A stretch of DNA of 64,000 nucleotides from contig CAWKLE010000002.1 of the NCBI GenBank assembly GCA_963850415.1, positions 248,001-312,000 of the forward strand, given 5' to 3'. Made by a program: the position numbers and the translations under genes. The number at the start of each line of letters is the position of its first letter. Position 1 is the first letter of the stretch. The DNA comes from VAXT01 sp963850415 (lineage in GTDB: Bacteria > Actinomycetota > Thermoleophilia > Gaiellales > Gaiellaceae). Of this stretch, positions 22,692 through 31,013 are shown one piece after another. Below the pieces are notes generated by a model, which did not search any database, was not told where the DNA came from, and saw nothing but the letters and a program-made list of their open reading frames with translations.

Positions 22692-25250
22692 TCACTCGTA
22701 CTGGAGCGCCTGCAGCACGTTCAGCCGCGCGGCTCGCCGCGCCGGGAAGATGGCGGCGACGATTCCGACGAAGATCGCCGCGACGGCGAAGATGACGAGC
22801 TGCACGACGGGCAGGGTGAAGTCGATGAAGTCAATTCGTGCGACCAGTAAGGCCCCGAGCGCGATCCCGAGCAGGATCCCGAGCACCCCGCCGATTGCGG
22901 ACGTGATGATCGCCTCGTGTCGGATCATGCGCCGAACCTGACGGCGGGTCATGCCCACGGCGCGCAGCATGCCGATCTCCCGGGTCCGCTCGAAGACCGT
23001 GAGCACGAGCGTGTTCACGATCCCGAAGAAGCTGACGAGAACCGAGAGCGCGAGCAGGATGTAGAGGATGTTGAGTACGGAGTTCAGCCCTGAGATCTGG
23101 TTGTCGACGAACTCCTGGCGGGTTTGCACCTTGGCGTTAGGGAACGTCTGCAACGCGTTGTCGAGCGCCGCTCTGTTCGCATTGGTTTCGCCGCCCTTCA
23201 TGATCACGAACGAGTAGAGGTCCTGCGGCTGGGCGTTGAAGCGGTCCCACGTCTTCGCCGAGATCGTGACCGGGCCGAACGGCGATCCGCCGGTCGGCGG
23301 CTTGAAGATGCCCAGCACCCGGAACGTCGCCGATTGGCCGTCGGCAAAGGTCTGGCGAAGCGTCGAGCCGACCTTCAGGTGGTGGTCGTTCGCAAAGTTC
23401 TCGTCGACGAACGCGCCGTCGTTCCCGAGGCGGGCGAGCACCGCGTCGGAGCCGTCTTTCCAGTCGATGGCGAAGATCCGGCTGGTCGCTGGATTGACGG
23501 CGGTGGCGTTGTAGACCGACCCGAAGGCCTTCGCCTGGCCCGCCCGGACGCTGCCGACCGCGTCCACGCCCGGCGCCTTGGCCGCGGCTGCGGCGACGCT
23601 GACCGGGATCGGCGAGAAGTTGTTTTGCGCCGTGAGCGCGTAGTCCGCGTTCTTCCAGAGGTCGTTGACCGCGCTCCGGAAGGTGGAGACGATTCCGGCC
23701 GCGAGCACCGCAACGAGCGTGACGAGCGCGAGGCCGATCATCAGCGCCGAGGCGGTCGAGGCCGTCCGCTGCGGGTTTCGCTGCGAGTTGCTGCGCGCGA
23801 GCGCGCCCGCGGTGCCGCCGATCTTCGTCGACGGCCAGCCGAGCCACGTGGCGAGAGGGCGAACGAGCCGCTCGGAGAGCAGTGCGACGCCGAGGAAGAT
23901 CATCAGTGCGCCGACGCCCATCCAGACGAGCAGCCCGGTCGTGCTGTGGCCCGGCCCGAAGAGCGCCCAGGACAGCGCGGCGAAGCCGAGCACCGCCAGG
24001 ATGATCGAGCCCGGAACGCGCAGGAACGCGAAGCGGGACGGCGGCAGCGTGGCCCCTTCGTGGACGGCGGCGAGCGGAGGCACGCGGGTCGCGCGGAAGG
24101 CGGGCCGCAGGCTCGCGACGACTGTGACCAGGATCCCCGCCACGAGCGCGATCACGACGGCACTCGGCGTGAGGATCAGGCCGCTGTTCGGCAGCGTGAA
24201 GCCGACGGCGTCGAACAGCGCGAACAGCCCCTTCGCCAGCCCGAACCCGGCCAGGAGCCCGACGAGCGACGCGAGGATGCCTACGACGAGCGCCTCGATC
24301 AGGATCGAGGTCAGGATCTGCCGGCGCGACGCACCGACCGTTCGGATGGTCGCGAACTCGCGCGTTCGCTGGGCGATCGTGATCGAAAGCGAGTTGGCGA
24401 TCACGAAGCTGCCGACGAAGAGCGCGATCCCGCCGAACGCGAGCAGGAAGCCGCGCAGGAACGAGATGAAGCTGTTCGTCTCGGCCGCATCGTCGTGCGC
24501 CTGCTGGGCGGCTGTCTTCACCTGCGCGGTCGGCGGAATGGTCGCCTGGAGCTCGCGCGCCAGCTGCTCGTCCGACACGCCCGGCTTCGCGGCGACCGCG
24601 ATCTCGTCCAGCCGGCCGTGCTTCTCGAACAGCGCCTGGGCTGTGGGGAGGTCGAAGCCGGCGAGGGTCGCGCCGCCGATCGTCGAGACCGACCCGAAAC
24701 GGACGAGCCCCGAGATCCGCAGCCTCCGCGCCGCGCCTTCAGCCTGGACGCCGACCGTCTGCCCGACCTTGAAATGCTCCTTCTTTGCAGTCGACTCGTC
24801 GATCACGACGTCGCTCTGCTTCGGCCACGATCCCTTGACGAGCGTGAGCGGGTTGAAGCGCGACGCTCCGCTCGCGATGCTGAAGCCGAGGTTCGGCGCC
24901 CCGCCGTAGACGATCGCCTTGCCGTTCTTGCCGATCAACTGCGCCTGGCCGTTGACGCTCCCTTCAGCTGCCTCGACCTCGGGCAGCCCGCGCACCTTGG
25001 CGAGCAGCGATGCGTCGAGCGTCGGCGCCGTCGAGCCGGCACCGCTCGAGATGTCGAACGCCGTCTTGCCGCTGATCACCGCGCTCGACCCTTTGCGGAC
25101 ATCGGTGAAGATCGAGCCAAAGGCCTTGTCGATCGAGTCCGTCAGCATGAACGTGCCGGCGACCATCGCGACGCCCAGCACGATCGCGATCGCGGTCAGG
25201 GAGGTCCGCAGCTTCCGTCCGAGCAGGCCCTTGAGCGCGACGCGGATCAT
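22692..25250 (-). CDS. FtsX/MacB-type ABC permease with two FtsX domains
   Basis: 852 residues from the ATG at 25250 (MIRVALKGLLGRKLRTSLTAIAIVLG), a typical start of this family. A transmembrane helix, a large outer domain, three helices (FLLAFGGIALFVGSFVIANSLSI region), two central helices, then a second copy of outer domain plus three C-terminal helices (LLALSVLVSFFGIVNTLVL). These proteins form mechanotransmission or lipoprotein/peptide export systems with a separate ATPase. No ATPase gene lies on either side, so the partner must be elsewhere. The gene follows a GAF-cyclase with 40 bases between. Confidence 0.85.
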   Translation of the reverse strand: MIRVALKGLLGRKLRTSLTAIAIVLGVAMVAGTFMLTDSIDKAFGSIFTDVRKGSSAVISGKTAFDISSGAGSTAPTLDASLLAKVRGLPEVEAAEGSVNGQAQLIGKNGKAIVYGGAPNLGFSIASGASRFNPLTLVKGSWPKQSDVVIDESTAKKEHFKVGQTVGVQAEGAARRLRISGLVRFGSVSTIGGATLAGFDLPTAQALFEKHGRLDEIAVAAKPGVSDEQLARELQATIPPTAQVKTAAQQAHDDAAETNSFISFLRGFLLAFGGIALFVGSFVIANSLSITIAQRTREFATIRTVGASRRQILTSILIEALVVGILASLVGLLAGFGLAKGLFALFDAVGFTLPNSGLILTPSAVVIALVAGILVTVVASLRPAFRATRVPPLAAVHEGATLPPSRFAFLRVPGSIILAVLGFAALSWALFGPGHSTTGLLVWMGVGALMIFLGVALLSERLVRPLATWLGWPSTKIGGTAGALARSNSQRNPQRTASTASALMIGLALVTLVAVLAAGIVSTFRSAVNDLWKNADYALTAQNNFSPIPVSVAAAAAKAPGVDAVGSVRAGQAKAFGSVYNATAVNPATSRIFAIDWKDGSDAVLARLGNDGAFVDENFANDHHLKVGSTLRQTFADGQSATFRVLGIFKPPTGGSPFGPVTISAKTWDRFNAQPQDLYSFVIMKGGETNANRAALDNALQTFPNAKVQTRQEFVDNQISGLNSVLNILYILLALSVLVSFFGIVNTLVLTVFERTREIGMLRAVGMTRRQVRRMIRHEAIITSAIGGVLGILLGIALGALLVARIDFIDFTLPVVQLVIFAVAAIFVGIVAAIFPARRAARLNVLQALQYE

Positions 25251-25290
25251 CGAGAGCGATGGTACTGGCGTCCGTCCGTGTGCTTGCGGT

Positions 25291-26508
25291 TCACTCGGAG
25301 AGCTCGAGGACGCGCATCGCGACGACCGGCCGCGAGAAGCCCTTGAGCTCCAGGTCCGGCACCGGCTCGCTGACGACGTGCGAGTCGACCTGAGCATGTG
25401 TCCGCTGGCTGATCAGTGTTTCGCCCGGCCCGGCCGCGTCGCTGAGGCGTGAGGCGAGGATCACGACGTTGCCGACGGCGCCGTAGTCGTAGCGGCTCTC
25501 GAAGCCGATGCGGCCGAGCGTCGCGTAGCCGGTCGCGATGCCGACCCCAAGGTCGAGCTCGTAGCCGCGCTTCCGCCAGTCGGCCGACAGGCCTCCGAAA
25601 CGCTTGCACAGAGCGTCGGCGGTGCGTACGGCCGCCAGCTCGTGGTCGGGGAGCTCGGCGGGGTCGTTGAAGAACGCCATCAGCCCGTCGCCGGCAAAGT
25701 GCTCGATCGTGCCGCCGTGCGCGACGACCTCTTCACCGGCGGCCGTGTGGTACTCGCGCAGGATGCGGAACACCTCTTCAGGCTCGGCCGTCTCGGCGAA
25801 CGCCGTGAAACCGCGCAGGTCGAAGAAGAGTGCTGTGATCTCACGCCGGTGACCCGCGAGGAGCTGCTCGCCCTCGCCGCTCGAGAGCAGGTCGGCGACC
25901 TGGGGCGCGAAACGGGCCAGCTCGGTTCGCTGGCGCTCGACGGTCTGGAACAGACGGACGTTCTCGATTGCGATCACGACGAAGTCGGCAAAGGTCTCGA
26001 TCAGGCGGATCTCGGCGGCGCTGAACGGCCGAACCTCGTTGCGTGCCACGGCGATCGCTCCGATCGGCACCCCTTCGCGCATCATCGGAGCGCTCAGCGC
26101 AGACCGGTAGCCGCCGATCTTCTGCAGCTCGAGGAGGATGTAGTCGGGATCCTCGAGCACGTCGACGATGTGGACGACGCGCTGCTCCAGGATGGCACGG
26201 CCGAGAATCGTCCCTCGTTCGGGCCTGTAGATGCGCTCTCGGACGAGACGCTCGTACTCCGGCACCATGCTCGTGAAGGCCGCGACCCGGTACTCGTCCT
26301 TCTCGCCGACGCGGCGGGCGATGTTGCCGTTGTCGGCACTACAGAGCCGAACCGCACGGTCGATGACCGTCTGCAGGACGGCGTCGAGGTCGAACGTCGT
26401 CCGCGCGATCGTCTGGATCACGTCGCGAACCGCAGCCTCGCGCTCCTCCGTCCGTTCGCGTTCGCGCCGAAGCTCGGCCGGATCCTCGTTCCGCGCGTCC
26501 TCGCTCAC
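25291..26508 (-). CDS. GAF-domain class III adenylate/guanylate cyclase
   Basis: 405 residues from a GTG at 26508 with GGAGA upstream. A short coiled coil (about 15-35) leads to a GAF domain (about 45-200, ending ETFADFVVIAIENVRLF) and a class III cyclase domain. Metal-binding Asp residues are in ALFFDLRGFTAF and FAGDGLMAFF. GAVGNVVILASRL and the final ELKGFSRPV strand complete the fold. It should make a cyclic nucleotide in response to a ligand bound by GAF. Substrate choice (ATP or GTP) cannot be read with confidence. Confidence 0.88.
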   Translation of the reverse strand: MSEDARNEDPAELRRERERTEEREAAVRDVIQTIARTTFDLDAVLQTVIDRAVRLCSADNGNIARRVGEKDEYRVAAFTSMVPEYERLVRERIYRPERGTILGRAILEQRVVHIVDVLEDPDYILLELQKIGGYRSALSAPMMREGVPIGAIAVARNEVRPFSAAEIRLIETFADFVVIAIENVRLFQTVERQRTELARFAPQVADLLSSGEGEQLLAGHRREITALFFDLRGFTAFAETAEPEEVFRILREYHTAAGEEVVAHGGTIEHFAGDGLMAFFNDPAELPDHELAAVRTADALCKRFGGLSADWRKRGYELDLGVGIATGYATLGRIGFESRYDYGAVGNVVILASRLSDAAGPGETLISQRTHAQVDSHVVSEPVPDLELKGFSRPVVAMRVLELSE

Positions 26509-26533
26509 CGCGCCATTCTCTCCTGCCGAGAGC

Positions 26534-27556
26534 TCAGGAAGCGCTGGACACGGCCGGCGAGTACGCATATGAGAGCAGCTTCCGCGGGTGGCCGGTTCCG
26601 TCCGCGGCGACCTCCCAGAGGACGTTGTCGTTCCCGTATACGACATGATCGTCGTCCAGCCACTCCGCCTGGTCGTCGATCGGGTCGTCGCCGCCCAGCC
26701 GGGTCGCGTGCATCGTGCGCAGGTCGAGGACGAACAGCCGCCAGTCGCCCTTCTCGCCCACGACCCGCTTGAACGCGATCTTCGTGCCGTCGGGCGACAG
26801 CGAGGGGCATTCGACGCTCTCGTCGATCACCCGCAGCGTCCGGTCGCGCAGGCTTCCCTGGAGCAGGTACGTCTTCGAGCCGGAGCCGAGGCTGGCATAG
26901 AAGCGATCGTCGTCCCGCGCGAAGGTCACGCCCCAGAAGTTGAAGTTCCGGTTCGAGAGCGGCTTGCCGTCCCGGGTGACCGGCAGCTGCTCGAGGTTGA
27001 CGACCTCCTTGCCCGTTCCCAGGTCGAAGATGCTCGTCCGCGTCGAGAAGTTCCCGGCCGCGTAGTTGTCGCCCTTGACGAACATGGTCGTCGCGCCGTA
27101 GCGCCCGTCGGGCGAGACGCGTGCCCGGCTCGGGATGCCCGGCAGCGAGATCTCCCGCTCGACGTGGAAGCTCGAGTCGAACACCTTCGCGACGTAGCCC
27201 GTGTTCAGGAGCCCGCCCCGCGTGAGGCAGAGGCCGTGCCCGCCCGCGTAGTACGCGCGCTCGCATCTGAGGCCTGCGATCGCCCGCTGGCTGCGCGGGT
27301 TCGAGAGCGGCGCGACGGCGAGCGAGCCCGCGGTGCGGTCGGGGATCATGCTCACGAACAGGATCTTCGCGTCGCCTTCCGAGTCGACGGAGGTGGCCGA
27401 CGTCGTCTCGAGCGTTGCGCCGTTGACGACGTGGATCCCCGGAGGAGGCGCCGACCGGTGCGAGCGCGCGACCGAGAGCCCGACGTAGGCCCCGGCCGAG
27501 GCGATGCACACGACCAGGACGACGAGCAGGATGAGGAGGCGACGGCGCCTAGACAA
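26534..27556 (-). CDS. Membrane-anchored TolB/WD40-like beta-propeller protein
   Basis: 340 residues from a TTG. The first 30 residues are a basic segment and one hydrophobic helix (LLILLVVLVVCIASAGAYVG), so the rest lies outside the cytoplasm. Propeller repeats are visible as RVSPDGRYGATTM, SLSPDGTKIAFKR and DDHVVYGNDNVLWEV. No catalytic motif is seen. The start overlaps the end of the degenerate MFS gene by 8 bases, and the GAF-cyclase follows 25 bases later, so the propeller could act as an outer sensor in this unit. Confidence 0.72.
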   Translation of the reverse strand: MSRRRRLLILLVVLVVCIASAGAYVGLSVARSHRSAPPPGIHVVNGATLETTSATSVDSEGDAKILFVSMIPDRTAGSLAVAPLSNPRSQRAIAGLRCERAYYAGGHGLCLTRGGLLNTGYVAKVFDSSFHVEREISLPGIPSRARVSPDGRYGATTMFVKGDNYAAGNFSTRTSIFDLGTGKEVVNLEQLPVTRDGKPLSNRNFNFWGVTFARDDDRFYASLGSGSKTYLLQGSLRDRTLRVIDESVECPSLSPDGTKIAFKRVVGEKGDWRLFVLDLRTMHATRLGGDDPIDDQAEWLDDDHVVYGNDNVLWEVAADGTGHPRKLLSYAYSPAVSSAS

Positions 27557-28090
27557 CGGCCGTCTCCTTCCGTCCGTACCGATGGAGAACCGAGGCGCCG
27601 ACGATCGCGGCGAGGACGAGGCCGACCGAGAACACCGCGACCGCGTCCGTGATCCCGATCAGCACCCAGGTCGCCCCGAACGCGATCGACGCCACGAGCC
27701 GCGCGAGGCTCGTCACCGTGACCAGCACCGACAGGCCCGTCGCCCTCGCCTCGACGGGAAGGATCGCGCTCGCCAGCGCGTTGAGCACGCCGTCGGTGGC
27801 CGCGTAGTAGGCGCCGAACGCGATGATGACGACCAGCGAGGCGGTCGGCCCGAGCCCCGGGACCATGATCGCGGCGTAGACGACGAGCAGGAGCAGGTAG
27901 CCGCAGACGAAGACCTTGGCGCGCCCGACCCGGTCGGCGAGTCGGCCCGCCGGGATCGCGACCAGATGTCCGTGAACATGCTCGTCAGGCCGAGCAGAAC
28001 GACGGTCGCGCTGACCTTGATGCCCGTCCTGCGGCGGACCAGCGCGCGGCCGCCCCGGGCGAGGGCCTGCGAGTCCGCTATCTGGTACAT
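27549..28090 (-). pseudogene. MFS transporter remnant with internal deletion and frame change
   Basis: The N-terminus in one frame gives GIKVSATVVLLGLTSMFTD, the usual first helix of a YwoG-like MFS protein. Right after that the MFS sequence continues in another frame with LVAIPAGRLADRVGRAKVF and four to five more helices to the stop. In intact relatives roughly 200 residues separate these two segments. The gene therefore lost most of its N-terminal half and is out of frame at the junction (near 27,965). It is very unlikely to be functional. Confidence 0.72.
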
Positions 28091-28242
28091 GCCTGCTCGC
28101 GTCGGGCTCGAACAGCCGCGTCAGGCCCGGGGAACCACCGGCGGCCGATCGCCCTCGCCTGCGATCGGAAACACATCGTCCCTGCAAAGTAGGAGTTTCA
28201 AGGGCCGATGCCTACTAGCCGAACGGTCAGTTCGTCGCTAGT

Positions 28243-28485
28243 TCACTGCTCGTAGCGCTCGACGACCTCGGGGTCGCGAACGTGGGCAGCCTCCGGATCC
28301 TGGCCGGACTCGCGGAGCGCCCGCCGCTGGCGCAGCAGGTCCCAGCACTGGTCGAGGCTGACCTTGAGCGATTCGAGCCGGTTGTGCTCGTCCGCGTTCA
28401 GGCCGCCCTCGCCGACGCGGTCGTAGAGCTGGTGCTCCTCGGCGACGAGCTGCTCGATGCGATCGTGAATCTGTTCGTCGTTCAT
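28243..28485 (-). CDS. DUF2630 family protein
   Basis: 80 residues from the ATG at 28485. The sequence fits DUF2630: IEQLVAEEHQLYDR, then LDQCWDLLRQRRALRESGQDP and a final RDPEVVERYEQ. It is small, acidic and helical. The function is unknown. It is divergent from the peroxiredoxin gene, with 82 bases between the starts that must hold both promoters. Confidence 0.85.
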   Translation of the reverse strand: MNDEQIHDRIEQLVAEEHQLYDRVGEGGLNADEHNRLESLKVSLDQCWDLLRQRRALRESGQDPEAAHVRDPEVVERYEQ

Positions 28486-28567
28486 GCCGTGAGCATGCCA
28501 CAGCCGAATAGCGCGGCGGTGCGTGCCGTTGTGATGGGATACACGCTTTCTGCGGAAGGAGGACTCC

Positions 28568-29251
28568 ATGGCATTGAAGATCGGCGACACGGCACCGGAT
28601 TTCGAGGCGGACTCGACCGAGGGGCGGATCCGCTTTCACGACTGGATCGGAGACTCGTGGGCGGTGCTGTTCTCGCACCCGAAGGACTTCACGCCCGTCT
28701 GCACGACCGAGCTCGGCTACATGGCGCGGATCAAGCCCGAGTTCGACCGTCGGAACGTGAAGATCATCGGCCTCTCAGTCGACACGACGAGCGACCACGA
28801 GGGCTGGGCGAAGGACATCGAAGAGACCCAGGGCGAGGCGCCGAACTATCCGATCATTGGCGACGCGGATTTCGAGGTCTCGAAGCTGTACGACATGCTG
28901 CCGGCCGGGACCTCGGGGGACCCCGGCGACCGGACGCCGATGGACAACCAGACCGTGCGGAATGTCTTCGTCGTCGGGCCGGACAAGAAGGTGAAGCTGA
29001 TCCTCATCTACCCGATGACGACCGGCCGCAACTTCGACGAGGTGCTGCGCGTCATCGACTCGCTCCAGCTGACGGCGAGCCATAGGGTGGCGACTCCGGT
29101 CAACTGGCGCCAGGGCGAGGACGTGATCATCGCCGGTTCCGTCTCGGACGACGAGGCGAAGGAGATCTTCGGCGAGTGGGATGCGCCGAAGCCGTACATC
29201 CGAGTCGTGCCGCAGCCGGACCAGGAGTCCGCTGCGGTGGGAACGACCTAG
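28568..29251 (+). CDS. 1-Cys peroxiredoxin (Prx6/AhpE-like)
   Basis: 227 residues. AAGGAGG lies six bases before the ATG. The peroxidatic Cys is in HPKDFTPVCTTEL (residue about 45). The C-terminal extension with VATPVNWRQGEDVIIAG is characteristic of the Prx6 group. There is no second conserved Cys, so the 1-Cys mechanism is expected, with an outside reductant. It reduces hydrogen peroxide and organic peroxides in the cytoplasm. Confidence 0.93.
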   Translation: MALKIGDTAPDFEADSTEGRIRFHDWIGDSWAVLFSHPKDFTPVCTTELGYMARIKPEFDRRNVKIIGLSVDTTSDHEGWAKDIEETQGEAPNYPIIGDADFEVSKLYDMLPAGTSGDPGDRTPMDNQTVRNVFVVGPDKKVKLILIYPMTTGRNFDEVLRVIDSLQLTASHRVATPVNWRQGEDVIIAGSVSDDEAKEIFGEWDAPKPYIRVVPQPDQESAAVGTT

Positions 29252-29296
29252 GCGAGTCTCAGCGAGGGGCGGTCCCTGACCGGGACTGTCCCTCGG

Positions 29297-29761
29297 ATGA
29301 CCGTGGCCGTGCTGCGAGACGTGATCGAGGACGACCTCCCGGTCTTCTTCGACCAACAGCGTGATCCCGAGGCCGTCGAGATGGCCGCGTTCCCGCCCAG
29401 GGAGCGCGAGGCGTTCTTCGAGCACTGGCACCGGCTCATGGGCGACGACGAGCTCGTCGTGAAGACGATCGTGTCCGAGGGCGAGGTGGCCGGCAACGTC
29501 CTCAGCTTCGAGCGCGCCGGCAAGCAACTCGTCGGGTACTGGCTCGGACGGGAGTACTGGGGCCGCGGCCTTGCGACCCGTGCGCTCGCCGAGCTCGTCG
29601 AGGAGCTCGCCGTCCGACCGCTCTACGCGGAGGTGGCGACGACGAACATCGGCTCGATCCGGGTACTGGAGAAATGCGGCTTCACGGTCGTCGACAGGAC
29701 GACCGAGCAGGACGAGACGTTCGGCGAGATCGAGCTGCTCGTGATGGAGCTCGTTGGCTAG
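29297..29761 (+). CDS. GNAT-family N-acetyltransferase (RimJ/RimL-like)
   Basis: 154 residues. The acetyl-CoA loop is GREYWGRGLATRAL, and the C-terminal part has NIGSIRVLEKCGF, both typical of RimJ/RimL/SpeG-type GNATs. The substrate may be a protein N-terminus, an amine or an antibiotic. Its end overlaps the TTG start of the downstream sigma factor, so the two may be co-transcribed. Confidence 0.85.
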   Translation: MTVAVLRDVIEDDLPVFFDQQRDPEAVEMAAFPPREREAFFEHWHRLMGDDELVVKTIVSEGEVAGNVLSFERAGKQLVGYWLGREYWGRGLATRALAELVEELAVRPLYAEVATTNIGSIRVLEKCGFTVVDRTTEQDETFGEIELLVMELVG

Positions 29762-30728
29762 GCTGAAAGACGTGCAGACCACGACTGCCGCACAGGAGCT
29801 CGAGGCCCAGTTCGAGCAGTACCGAGGGGAGCTGACGGCCCACTGCTACCGCATGCTCGCGTCGCCGTTCGAGGCGGAGGACGCGGTCCAGGAGACGTTC
29901 ATCCGCGCCTGGCGCGCGATCGACCGCTTCGAGGGGCGTTCGCAGCTTCGCTCGTGGCTCTACAAGATCGCGACGAACGTCTGCCTCGACATGCTCGGCG
30001 GCCGCGAGCGGCGTGCGCGCCCGATGGATCTCGGCCCGTCGCGGGAACCGGTCGAGGAGAGCCTGAACTCGCTGCCCGAGGCGACCTGGGTGCAGCCGAT
30101 CCCCGATCCGGCCGTGGTCGCGGAGTCGAACGAGACGACGCGGCTCGCGCTCGTCGCCGCGCTCCAGCACCTCCCGCCCCGTCAGCGCGCCGTCCTCATC
30201 CTCTGCGAGGTGCTGCGCTGGAAGGCGAGCGAGGTCGCGGAGCTGCTCGACACGAGCGTCGCGTCCGTGAACAGCGCGCTCCAGCGGGCGCGGGCCACGC
30301 TCGAGGCGAGCGACCTCGAGTTGGGCGATGCCTCGCGCTCGGTCGACCGGGCCGACGCGGACCTGCTCGCTCGCTACGTCGAGGCGTTCGAGGCGTACGA
30401 CATGGACGCGCTCACGTCGCTGATCCAGGAGGACGCGATCCAGTCCATGCCGCCGTTCGACATGTGGCTGAGGGGCCGCGACGACATCCTCGAGTGGTGG
30501 TACGGACCGGGCATCGGGTGCAAGGGCTCGCGCGTGATCCCGACGGTCGCGGCCAACGGCGCGCCCGCATTCGGCCAGTACAAGCCGAGCGACAGCGGCA
30601 GCGGTCACGACCCGTGGGCGCTCCAGGTGCTCGAGATCGAGGACGGGAGGATCGTCGAGTTCACGTTCTTCCTCGACACCGAGACGCTCTTTCCGCTCTT
30701 CGGGCTACCGCCCAGGCTCGACGCCTAG
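29754..30728 (+). CDS. ECF sigma factor with C-terminal SnoaL-like domain (SigJ/SigG type)
   Basis: 324 residues from TTG at 29754, with GGAG upstream; GTG at 29772 is an equally possible start. Region 2 is ELTAHCYRMLASPFEAEDAVQETFIRAWR, region 4 is LPPRQRAVLILCEVLRWKASEVAELLDTSVASVNSALQRAR. After about residue 195 comes an NTF2/SnoaL-like domain (LLARYVEAFEAYDMDALTSL, LWxRGRDDILEWW-like). Sigma factors of this kind use the extra domain in place of a separate anti-sigma factor. The 3' end overlaps a STAS gene on the other strand by 24 bases. Confidence 0.88.
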   Translation: MARLKDVQTTTAAQELEAQFEQYRGELTAHCYRMLASPFEAEDAVQETFIRAWRAIDRFEGRSQLRSWLYKIATNVCLDMLGGRERRARPMDLGPSREPVEESLNSLPEATWVQPIPDPAVVAESNETTRLALVAALQHLPPRQRAVLILCEVLRWKASEVAELLDTSVASVNSALQRARATLEASDLELGDASRSVDRADADLLARYVEAFEAYDMDALTSLIQEDAIQSMPPFDMWLRGRDDILEWWYGPGIGCKGSRVIPTVAANGAPAFGQYKPSDSGSGHDPWALQVLEIEDGRIVEFTFFLDTETLFPLFGLPPRLDA

Positions 30729-30935
30729 CACCTCGATCAGCCCCATGAACGCGATCAGCTCGACGAGCTCGGGCGCCGCCTGCCGGAGAACGAGGCGTGA
30801 GCCCTCGCGTCGGAGCATGAGGGCAAGCCGTGCAAGGGAGTCGACCGTGGCGGCGGTCGGTCGCGCGCCGCTGAGGTCGCACACGTAGGCAGGCATATCG
30901 GTCCAGTTGAGACGGCTTTCGCGAGCGAAATTCAT
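30705..30935 (-). CDS. Short STAS-domain protein (anti-sigma antagonist-like)
   Basis: 76 residues. It has the STAS pattern: a strand (YVCDLSGARPTAATVDSL) where the usual Ser/Thr switch region falls, a helix LARLALMLRREGSRLVLRQA and a last helix LVELIAFMGLIEVLG. The protein is shorter than typical SpoIIAA (about 110), lacking the first strand. An internal ATG at 30896 is possible. It is convergent and overlapping with the SigJ/SigG-type gene and could take part in its control. That link is inference. Confidence 0.65.
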   Translation of the reverse strand: MNFARESRLNWTDMPAYVCDLSGARPTAATVDSLARLALMLRREGSRLVLRQAAPELVELIAFMGLIEVLGVEPGR

Positions 30936-30942
30936 CGGCGGG

Positions 30943-30965
30943 ACGACCGATGAGTTCCCGGTCGT
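30943..30965. promoter_or_regulatory. Inverted repeat between STAS and DHA2 transporter genes
   Basis: ACGACCG, nine bases, CGGTCGT: a perfect seven-base dyad centred 60 bases before the transporter start and 19 bases before the STAS start. The size and place fit an operator for a TetR- or MarR-type repressor, but no such gene is next to it. Confidence 0.4.
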
Positions 30966-31013
30966 TGTCAGGTCTTAAGGCTTGAAATTCGACGACAAGG
31001 AGACGCTCGACGA

